Assembly: GCF_007829815.1 (NCBI RefSeq)
Contig: NZ_VIWT01000001.1
Span: forward strand, 930,001 to 994,000
Direction of reading: 5' to 3'
Source of the DNA: Kitasatospora viridis
GTDB lineage: Bacteria; Actinomycetota; Actinomycetes; Streptomycetales; Streptomycetaceae
Length of the DNA: 64,000 nt
A program made the position numbers and the translations under genes. Each line of letters begins with the position of its first letter. Positions within the stretch are counted from its first letter, which is position 1. Under the pieces are notes generated by a model, which had not been told where the DNA came from, searched no databases, and saw only the letters and a list, made by a program, of their open reading frames with translations. Of the stretch, positions 35,133 through 42,485 are shown piece by piece.

Positions 35133-36499
35133 AGCGCCACCGGCTCACCGTCGAGAACCTCGACCGCCTCGACCGCCTCGACCGCCTCGGCCACCGCTGC
35201 CGCCTCGGCGGGCTCGACGTCCACCCGGTAGTGCGCGATCGCCGCCAGCATCGCCGCGTTGACGGACGCCTGGTCCGCCCCGCGCAGCAGGAAGCGGCCA
35301 CCGGCGTGGTCGTAGCCACCGCTGCCGTCGAAGACGTGCCCCACGGCCGGCAGCGCCTCGCCGTACACCTCGGGCACCGCCTCGACCAGCGACGCCCGGG
35401 AGACCACCCGGGCGGGCTGCGCCTGCGGCTCGGGGAACACCAGCCAGCCGCCGGCGGCGGCCTCGGCGGGCAGCACGTGCTCGGCGCTCAGCGGCTTCAG
35501 GCCGACGCTGGTGCGGAACGCCTCGCAGTACAGGTCGATCCCGTACAGGTCGCGGTGCACGAAGGGCACGCCGGCGCCGCCCGGCCGCAGGCCGACCTCC
35601 AGGAACACCGGTTCCCCGGCGGCGTCGGTGATCAGTTCGAGGTGGAACGGCCCGGTCCACAGCTCCAGCGCGTCCAGGCAGTCGATCGCGAAGCCGGCCA
35701 GGTGGTCCCGCAGCGGCCCCGGGTCGAGCAGGGACGAGCCGAGCGGCGCGCCGTGCACGAAGTCGAGGCAGGTGTTCAGGTACTGCGAGACGGTGACGCA
35801 GTGGTACTGCCCCTGGACCCTGATCCCGTCGACGTGGAAGATCGGGCCCTCGACGTACTCCTCCACCTCGTGGCCCGGGCTGCTGCCCTCCTCGGCGAGC
35901 TCCGCCAGCGCGGCCGCCAACTCCTCCTCGCCGCGCAGCAGTCGCACGCCGCGCGAGGCGGCGCCGTCCTTCGGCTTGAGGATCAGCGGCAGCGGGATGG
36001 CTTCGAGCACCTGCTCGGCGGTGGTGTCCGCGGCCAGGCCCAGGAACCGCGGTGCCCGCACCCCGGCGGCCGCGACCCACTCCTTCATCACGGTCTTGTC
36101 CCGGAAGCGCTGCACGTACGAGGTGCCCCAGCCCGGGAGCTCCAGCTCCTCGCGGAGCCGGGCGGCGACCTCCAGGTCGAACTCGGAGAGCCCTACGACC
36201 CCGGCCAGCGGACCGTGCTCCTCGGCGATCCGGCGGGCCTGCGGCAGCAGGGTCTCCAGCCGCAGGTCGGGGACCACGACGGTGGCCACGGCCCCTTCGC
36301 GGTCCAGCGGGTCGAGGGCGTCGGCGGTGGCCAGGTAGGCCAGCCGGAAGCTGCCCTCCGGCAGGAACCGGTGGTACTCGCCGAACTCGTCGTCGAACCG
36401 GTTGATGACCAGGAGCAGCGGTTCCTGGCCCGGGACCGGCGGGACGGGCGGCTCGCTCGGGGACTGATCAGGCCAGTGGCAGGACAAAGGTGACTCCAT
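35129..36499 (-). CDS. ATP-grasp ligase (carnosine-synthase/BacD-like) A
   Basis: 456 residues. N-terminal preATP-grasp domain, YVQRFRDKTVMKEWVAAAGV, ATP-binding LPLILKPKDGAASRGVRLL, and the C-terminal metal site FLEVGLRPGGAG. This branch forms amides between amino acids or small acids. The start lies 32 bases inside the upstream ATP-grasp gene. The C-terminal tail is an AVEAVEAVE repeat. ATGA overlap with the monooxygenase. Confidence 0.87.
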   Translation of the reverse strand: MESPLSCHWPDQSPSEPPVPPVPGQEPLLLVINRFDDEFGEYHRFLPEGSFRLAYLATADALDPLDREGAVATVVVPDLRLETLLPQARRIAEEHGPLAGVVGLSEFDLEVAARLREELELPGWGTSYVQRFRDKTVMKEWVAAAGVRAPRFLGLAADTTAEQVLEAIPLPLILKPKDGAASRGVRLLRGEEELAAALAELAEEGSSPGHEVEEYVEGPIFHVDGIRVQGQYHCVTVSQYLNTCLDFVHGAPLGSSLLDPGPLRDHLAGFAIDCLDALELWTGPFHLELITDAAGEPVFLEVGLRPGGAGVPFVHRDLYGIDLYCEAFRTSVGLKPLSAEHVLPAEAAAGGWLVFPEPQAQPARVVSRASLVEAVPEVYGEALPAVGHVFDGSGGYDHAGGRFLLRGADQASVNAAMLAAIAHYRVDVEPAEAAAVAEAVEAVEAVEVLDGEPVAL

Positions 36500-37742
36500 G
36501 TGTGATCCGACCGCCCAGGTCGAGGGCGTCTTGGTACGAGTCGGCGGTGTAGAGGACGTGGCCGACGCGGCTGCGGTAGTCCTGGTCCCCCGGCAGCGGG
36601 GTGTCCGCGTCGAAGGTGAGCTCGGTCTCCAGCACGCCGGGCAGCGCGGCGATCCGGTCCAGCCCCTCGACCGTCCGCCGGCCGCTCTCGCCGGGTGCGG
36701 TGAGGAAGCGGATCCCGGCGTACTTGGCCTGCGGCGCCCGGGACGGGAGCGCCTCGACGCCCAGCCCGGTGTGGGCCGCGACGGCCAGCTCCGGCAGCCG
36801 CACCCCGGTGGCGACCTCGACCAGGTCCGGGATCCGGTCGCCGCCGAGGCGGGCGGCCAGCTCGATCAGCACCGGCTCGTCCGCGACGAGCCGCAGCTCG
36901 CAGTGGAACGGACCGACCGTGACCCGCAGCGCGCCGAGCACCTCGCGGACGTAGTCCTCGACGGCGCGCCGGGTCGCCGGCGGCAGGTCCGCCTGGACCA
37001 CGTGCCCGATCTCGACGAAGGACGGCTCGGGGCCGAGCACCTTGTGCGTGAGCGCGACGACGACCACTCGCCCGTCGGCCCCCACACACCCCTCCACCGA
37101 CAGTTCGGGGCCGTCGAGGTACTCCTCGACCAGTGCCCGGCCGTCGGTCAGCCGACCCATGTCCGGCCGCCGGTCATCGGCCAACGCCCGGTAGGCCACC
37201 AGCAGTTGGTGAGCGTCGTCGGCGCGGCTGACGTGCACGCTGCCGGCCGAGTCCACCGGCTTGAGGACGCAGGGGAAGCCCACCCGGGTGGCCGCCGACG
37301 CCAGCTCGGCCTCGTCGGACACCTCCGCGAACCGCGGCACCCGCAGCCCGGCGGCGGCCGTCGCGGCCCGCATCACCGCCTTGTCCCGGACGCCCTCGAC
37401 GCTGTCGGCGGGCAGGCCGGGCAGCCCCAGCCGCGCCGCGAGCCGGGCGGCGACGGGGACGTAGAACTCGAAGCCCGCGAGGACCCCGGCGAACGGGTCG
37501 GCCCCGTGCGCCGAGGCCGCGGCGCGGTACAGCGCCTCCTCGTCGTTGGTGTCGACGACGAGGAGTTCACCGGCCTCCTGACGCACCCGGTCGGGCAGCG
37601 TGCGGTCGTCCGCGTCGTAGGAGGCCACCACGGTCTCGAATCCGAGACCCCTGGCCGCTCCCACCAACGCTGTGCCCGACGACGCCGGTTCGATGATGAG
37701 AACGCGGCCGGGCCCGACCGGGGATTCGCGACGGGTGCTCAC
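36468..37742 (-). CDS. ATP-grasp ligase (carnosine-synthase/BacD-like) B
   Basis: 424 residues from GTG 37742. SVEGVRDKAVMRAATAAAGL, ATP-binding FPCVLKPVDSAGSVHV, VEEYLDGPELSVEG and the metal site LIELAARLGGDRIP are all in order. It resembles ligase A in plan but not closely in sequence. Two consecutive ligases of this type suggest two successive amide bonds. One base separates it from the diiron oxidase gene. Confidence 0.88.
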   Translation of the reverse strand: MSTRRESPVGPGRVLIIEPASSGTALVGAARGLGFETVVASYDADDRTLPDRVRQEAGELLVVDTNDEEALYRAAASAHGADPFAGVLAGFEFYVPVAARLAARLGLPGLPADSVEGVRDKAVMRAATAAAGLRVPRFAEVSDEAELASAATRVGFPCVLKPVDSAGSVHVSRADDAHQLLVAYRALADDRRPDMGRLTDGRALVEEYLDGPELSVEGCVGADGRVVVVALTHKVLGPEPSFVEIGHVVQADLPPATRRAVEDYVREVLGALRVTVGPFHCELRLVADEPVLIELAARLGGDRIPDLVEVATGVRLPELAVAAHTGLGVEALPSRAPQAKYAGIRFLTAPGESGRRTVEGLDRIAALPGVLETELTFDADTPLPGDQDYRSRVGHVLYTADSYQDALDLGGRITHGVTFVLPLA

Positions 37743-37743
37743 G

Positions 37744-38445
37744 TCAGACCCCGACCGGCTGCGCCTCGCGGGCGCCCACGGTGCTCTCGTAGAGCTCGGT
37801 GAAGTAGTCGCCGATCAGGTCGATGAGCGTGGTGAGGTAGGCCTCGGCCTGCTCGGCGGTGCTGAACTTCTCCACGGCGCGCGAGACCGTGCGGAACATC
37901 AGGTCGTCGTGGTCGTGCGACTCGTCGAAGGCGATGTGCGCCCGGGTGCCGTAGACGAAGTCCGCCCCGAACTCGGCCGCGGCCTTCTCGGTGATGACCG
38001 GGTTGTACCGGTCCGAGTACCACTCGACGAACCAGTCCCAGATCGTGGTGGGGGCCGGGCCGGACCGGTCGGCCTCCAGGCGCAGGTACCCCATGAGCAT
38101 CGCGGTCGAGGTGAACACCGGCGTGGCGTCCAGCTGCTCGATCGACATGCCGAACCGCTCCAGGTCACGGGTGAACATGTGCTCGTGCCCGTACTCCTCG
38201 GCGAGGTAGCGCGCCAGCTTCGCGGCGAGCACGTCGTCCTGCGAGCCGACCCGGTACAGGGCGTAGGCGTCGACCTCGTTGTTGAGCCGGATGCGCAGCA
38301 CGGTCTCGGCGATGTGCCGGATGTAGTACTCGCGGTCGATCCACTCGCCCTGGTGCAGCTCGCGCAGCTTCGGGACGCGCTGGAACTGCTTCTCCATCAA
38401 CTGCGCGGCGAGCGCCTCGAACGACTCGCGGTCAAGCTTGGACAT
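37744..38445 (-). CDS. Haem-oxygenase-like diiron oxidase (HDO superfamily)
   Basis: 233 residues, all-helical. Likely metal ligands are in LAEEYGHEHMF (Glu84, His87) and in RAHIAFDESHDHDDLM, where His170, Asp174 and His177 follow the HxxxDxxH spacing seen in SznF-type oxygenases; Glu57 is a candidate for the remaining carboxylate. Known relatives hydroxylate amine nitrogens, cleave C-C bonds or make alkenes (SznF, RohS, UndA, BesC). First gene of the leftward operon, with an AAGGAAGG ribosome site. Here N-oxidation of an amine is a reasonable guess. Confidence 0.82.
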   Translation of the reverse strand: MSKLDRESFEALAAQLMEKQFQRVPKLRELHQGEWIDREYYIRHIAETVLRIRLNNEVDAYALYRVGSQDDVLAAKLARYLAEEYGHEHMFTRDLERFGMSIEQLDATPVFTSTAMLMGYLRLEADRSGPAPTTIWDWFVEWYSDRYNPVITEKAAAEFGADFVYGTRAHIAFDESHDHDDLMFRTVSRAVEKFSTAEQAEAYLTTLIDLIGDYFTELYESTVGAREAQPVGV

Positions 38446-38814
38446 GGCTGGACTACTACCTTCCTTTGGACGTCATACGTGTGGTGTGACCTCAGCCACA
38501 GGCGCGCGGCGCACCGCGGCCCGGGCGCGGACGATCAGGGTCCCCACTGGGAGTCGGCGGGATGACCCACCGCCGGACCCGCGACAGTGGTCGACCGGAA
38601 CCAGTCGTCGGCCGACGACCCCTCAGTCACCAGAATTGTGAGTACCACGCAGCTCGCGACAACGGTCGCGAAGCGAAGAAGGCGATTAGCCGACCGACGC
38701 ACGTTCCAGTCCCCTCAACACCCCGTTTAGGCCGCCGGACAAAGATCCTTTGGCGATGTGCCGATCCTGACACGCAGGACCGGATCACCGCATGATCAGT
38801 TAGCCTTCACACTT
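38446..38814. promoter_or_regulatory. Divergent promoter region, HDO operon versus LuxR regulator
   Basis: 369 bases without a gene. It should hold the promoter of the eight-gene leftward operon and of the regulator. TGTGG and CCACA flank 11 bases near 38480-38500, a weak dyad. No convincing -10/-35 pair is visible to me. Confidence 0.45.
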
Positions 38815-38819
38815 GTGAA
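38806..38819. promoter_or_regulatory. TTCACA-CT-TGTGAA inverted repeat at the regulator start
   Basis: A perfect 6-bp dyad with a 2-base spacer overlaps the GTG (38815) that I use as the regulator start. It resembles the TTTCACACACTGTGTAT site at 20.37 kb. It may be an operator, in which case the true start could be the ATG at 38830. Confidence 0.45.
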
Positions 38820-39873
38820 CCGCTCACTCATGCAGTGCTGTGCAGATTGCCCGGAAACAGGCAATTCCCCCGATAGCCATGCCCTTGCACTGTGCGAGCT
38901 GGCCCTCAAGGCCTACGCCGCGGTTCTCCAGGAGCCCCGTTATCCCCGCTCCGAAATCCCCGGGTGCCTGGTGGCCCTCGGCCTGACCCCCCCGTTGCCC
39001 GACGCGCCCGACTACGTCTACGCGCTCTCCCCGGGCACCGCGGCCGGATTCGCGGTCGGCCGGATGGAGGAACGCGTCGCCGAGTACCAGGCGGCCATCC
39101 GCAGCACCCAGGCGGCCTTCTCGGCCCTGGAGTCGATCCACGCCGAGTCCTCGATGCGCGACGGCGCGGGCTACTCGCTGATCAGGGGCAGCGAGACCAT
39201 CAGCGAGGTGCTGAGCACCTCGGTCGCCGCCTGCCGCTCCGAGCTCCTCACCACCCAGCCCGGAGCGAGCCGACCGGCCGAACTCCTGGCCCGGGCCCTG
39301 GAGTCGGAGATCCCCCGACTGCGCCAGGGGATCCGGCAGCGGACCATCTACCAGCACAAGATCCGCTTCGACGCCCCGACCATGGACTACATCAACCTGA
39401 TCACCGCGGTCGGCGCACAGGTGCGGACCACCAGCGAACTCTTCGACCGGCTGATCATCATCGACCGGGAGACCGCCTTCATCCCGGTCGACGACGAGCG
39501 CGAGGTCACCGCCCTGCAGATCCACCACCCGGGGATCGTCCGCTACCTCGGCAAGATCTTCGACCACATCTGGGAGCGCGCGATCGACGTCGGCACCGCC
39601 AGCGCCAGGCACGCCCCGCAGATCTCCGACACCCAGCGGGCGATCCTCCACCACCTGGTCTCCGGCCAGACCGACGAGTGGATCGCCCGCCGCGTCGGCC
39701 TGAGCCGCCGCAGCATCGCCGAGCACGTCCGCCGCATCTCCGAGCAGCTCGGCAGCTCCAGCCGCGCCCAACTCGGCTACCTCATCGCCCTGAACGGCGT
39801 GCTCTGGGGCGCCGAGGGAGCCACCAACCCGCAGCCCACCGCCCCCGCGCCGGACCAGGACCAGGACCAGTAG
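38815..39873 (+). CDS. LuxR-type transcriptional regulator
   Basis: 352 residues from GTG 38815; other possible starts are GTG 38758 and ATG 38830, none with a strong ribosome site. The C-terminal HTH is clear (about 290-340): ISDTQRAILHHLVSGQTDEW, ARRVGLSRRSIAEHVRRISEQLG. The N-terminal part resembles the TrmB/LuxR-like Streptomyces regulators with a segment that reads sugars or acyl groups, but no ligand is evident. The tail ends in a DQDQDQ repeat. It is the only regulator in the cluster and probably controls it. Confidence 0.85.
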   Translation: MNRSLMQCCADCPETGNSPDSHALALCELALKAYAAVLQEPRYPRSEIPGCLVALGLTPPLPDAPDYVYALSPGTAAGFAVGRMEERVAEYQAAIRSTQAAFSALESIHAESSMRDGAGYSLIRGSETISEVLSTSVAACRSELLTTQPGASRPAELLARALESEIPRLRQGIRQRTIYQHKIRFDAPTMDYINLITAVGAQVRTTSELFDRLIIIDRETAFIPVDDEREVTALQIHHPGIVRYLGKIFDHIWERAIDVGTASARHAPQISDTQRAILHHLVSGQTDEWIARRVGLSRRSIAEHVRRISEQLGSSSRAQLGYLIALNGVLWGAEGATNPQPTAPAPDQDQDQ

Positions 39874-39900
39874 GCCGGCCCGGCCGTCGAGCCGCCGGCC
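39873..39900 (+). terminator. Hairpin after the LuxR gene
   Basis: GGCCGGC and GCCGGCC flank a 14-base loop immediately after the stop codon. Plausible terminator, no T tract. Confidence 0.5.
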
Positions 39901-41122
39901 ATTCGGGCGGGGCGGCACTACGCGCGTTGAGCGCGGACAGGAGTTCCGGCATTCCGGGCTCGCCGATATCGCGACATCAACTCCGCGTGATGTCCGGGGA
40001 GTCGCTATCGGCCTTTGACAGTTGCCGCCCGGGTGGATCGTCACCCAGCGGATCCATCACAGTATCCGCCCTCCCGCAATGCCCGGCAAAGGATTCCTTG
40101 AAGTATTTAATACAGCGTTCATAACGGCGGACCGAATGGCGCGATAAGCCCGATTTGTCACGTCATGGAATAGCGTTCAACGTCGACAGAGTTCGCACCC
40201 CTACCCACCCTCCCCGCCCCACCCCCAACTACACCACGTAACCCTTTTCCCCCACGAACCCGTTCACCACCGCCACCCCCGCCCCGGATCCACCGATTCT
40301 GATGAACCATCAGCCCCCCGCGACCGAAATCACCCCCCGCCGGCAACTCCAGCCGAGCCCGCCGATCCGTACCCAACTCCCACTCGGCCCTGCCACCACC
40401 AGCACCCAGGCGCCCAAACGCCATGTTCCAGCCGACGTGCCACACCTCGACTCCACCAACCCCCAACCCCACAACGCCCCACAGAAAAGAGCGGCTCGCG
40501 CCGAACACCCGCCCCCTGCCACGCGGACTGCGTCGAACCCGACCTGCACCCCACGCACGTCACCCCCGGGGTCACCACCTGGCAGCAGGCCAACCCTGTG
40601 CAACGCGCTCAACGCCGATGCCTACTCCCTGACGCCTGCGCCACATCCGGCCAAGCCCCAGGCCGCGGAGCGCACCTCCCGGCCTACAAGGAGGCCGCAA
40701 CCTTCCTGCACCTCAACGTAGAGCAGCTCCCCGATCCATTGGTCACGCTCAGCACGAGCATGCCTGCAGCGCAGGCCGGCGCGCCGCTGGGCCGACGTCC
40801 AAGCCCTACGTCCGCTGGCCCCGGACCGTCGCCGACAACGAGAATCTCTTCCGCAAAACCTCCCGCAAGCCGTGCAAGGTCCGGCTCTGAGGCCGAGCGG
40901 GTACGCCCACCAGCCGCGGGCGAGAGGATCCTCACCCGCGGGGAGGGGGCTCCCGCAAAACAGGCGAAGAAGATCGAGTCCGACCTGCCCAGGCGCCCGG
41001 GCTGCCCGTCAGAGGTGCGGATGCCTGGTCACTCGTCCATCGGCCGGCTTGGCAAAGGTCGTGCACACCACTCGACGCCACCATGGACTACGGGACATCG
41101 TGGCCGAGCGTATAGACCCCGA
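39901..41122. other. Gene-free border between cluster and defence island
   Basis: About 1.2 kb with no gene I can defend. Between roughly 40180 and 40720 the plus strand is very C-rich and G-poor, unlike coding Streptomyces DNA. Open frames here give low-complexity Pro/Thr or Gly-rich translations. A stretch near 40690-40900 reads like a decayed gene but I cannot name it. The region separates two functionally unrelated blocks and may be a recombination border. Confidence 0.55.
40198..40226 (-). other. Potential G-quadruplex (six G-tracts on the minus strand)
   Basis: Six runs of 3 to 5 C on the plus strand (40198-40201, 40204-40206, 40208-40210, 40212-40215, 40217-40220, 40222-40226) are separated by 1-2 bases. 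The minus strand therefore meets the usual four-tract G4 pattern with very short loops. Confidence 0.7.
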
Positions 41123-42475
41123 TCAGGCTCGCAGGAAGCCGTGGATGGCCGAGGCGATGGCCATGCCCAGCGGGATGGGCACGGCATTGCCGATCTGGCG
41201 GGCCACATCGGTCTTCGACCCGCACCAGCGGAAGTCCAGGGGGAAACCCTGGATCCGGGCGGCTTCGAAGTGTGTGATCGGCCGGGGATCGGTCGGGTGG
41301 AGGTAGCGGCCCTTCTCAGGCTTGAAGAACTCGGTTCGGATGGTGACCGAGGGCTCGCCCAGCCGGAGCCGGCCCATGACGTCGCCGGTCCCGGTGTTGT
41401 GCTTGTCCCAGCTCTCGGTGGAGAGGTACCTGACCGCGGTTCGGATGCCCGGCGGGTTCGCCGTGTCGAAGATCCGGATCTCGTTCCGCTCGTCCACCGT
41501 GTACCACCTGTCGCGCAGGTCCTTGCGGTTTCCGTTCGGGGGGATGGCCGCGTACCGGGCCATCGACAGCATCTCCGGGTTGCGACCGATGTGCAGTTCA
41601 CCCGTCGTGAACACCCCCGGAAGCACGTCGTCCACCTCCGGGATGAGCGCGGTCCGCTCCGGCAGTTCCGTACCGCGGAGCTGTAGGACCGCGGACTCCG
41701 CGAAGACACTGTCGACGGCACGCCATGACGGCAGGGGCGGCTCGGTGCCCGGCAACGGCCGAGCCGAGCCGTCGACGCCGCCCTTCGGACGCCGCGTGTG
41801 TGTCGCAACGGGGTATGACATGGTGCGCCCATCGCCGACGTCACGGCGTACCCCGATGACGATGGTTCGCCGACGCGCCTGTACGGCCCCATAGTTGGCG
41901 GCGTTGAGAAGGTATCGACTGTTCTTCGTCGCTTCACTGTCGGCCGGCGTGTAACCGGGCGGGTCGACAAGCCGGTAGTCGGCCAGCAAGCCAGTCTGTT
42001 GCAGCTCGCTCAACAGGTTCTGGAACTCGTCCGACTTGAGGAACCGGTCGACGTTCTCGATGACGAACACCTTGGGGCGGATCTTGGCGACGATCCGGAC
42101 GTACTCCTCCCAGAGGCGGTTGCGCTCGCTGCCCTTCTTGTTCCGGTTGAGCGCCGAGAAGCCCTGGCAGGGAGGGCCTCCGACCACCACATCGGCGTGC
42201 AGGTCCTCGGGAGCCGGCTCCCACTTCTCGATGTCACCGAAGTGGATGCGGGCAGCCGGAACGGTGGTGTCCGGCCGCCCGCTACCGAAGTTCGCGGAGT
42301 AGGTGGCGGCCGCCGCGGCGTCGTGCTCGACTGCGGCAAGGCTGTGGAAGACCGGCCCCGAGTCTTCGGCACCGACGGGCCGAAACTCGTGGAACCCCTG
42401 AGTGAAGCCCCCACAGCCGGAGAAGAGATCAACGACTGTGATGGGCTCGGGCTTGCGGGGGCCGGGCGTATGCAT
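41123..42475 (-). CDS. C5-cytosine DNA methyltransferase (catalytic)
   Basis: 450 residues from ATG 42475, ten bases after the preceding gene. Motif I VVDLFSGCGGF (15-24), motif IV GGPPCQGFSALN with catalytic Cys103, motif VI VIENVDRF (Glu140), motif VIII VQARRRTIVIGV, and motif IX/X GNAVPIPLGMAIA near the C-terminus. A long target-recognition region lies between VIII and IX. It should methylate the host DNA site protected from the restriction module encoded upstream. Last gene of the Z1-type operon. Confidence 0.93.
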   Translation of the reverse strand: MHTPGPRKPEPITVVDLFSGCGGFTQGFHEFRPVGAEDSGPVFHSLAAVEHDAAAAATYSANFGSGRPDTTVPAARIHFGDIEKWEPAPEDLHADVVVGGPPCQGFSALNRNKKGSERNRLWEEYVRIVAKIRPKVFVIENVDRFLKSDEFQNLLSELQQTGLLADYRLVDPPGYTPADSEATKNSRYLLNAANYGAVQARRRTIVIGVRRDVGDGRTMSYPVATHTRRPKGGVDGSARPLPGTEPPLPSWRAVDSVFAESAVLQLRGTELPERTALIPEVDDVLPGVFTTGELHIGRNPEMLSMARYAAIPPNGNRKDLRDRWYTVDERNEIRIFDTANPPGIRTAVRYLSTESWDKHNTGTGDVMGRLRLGEPSVTIRTEFFKPEKGRYLHPTDPRPITHFEAARIQGFPLDFRWCGSKTDVARQIGNAVPIPLGMAIASAIHGFLRA

Positions 42476-42485
42476 GGATCCGATC

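Noticed and set aside
40158-40508. Minus-strand frame of 116 codons
   Set aside because: Gly-rich translation caused by the G-rich strand bias; no ribosome site or family resemblance.
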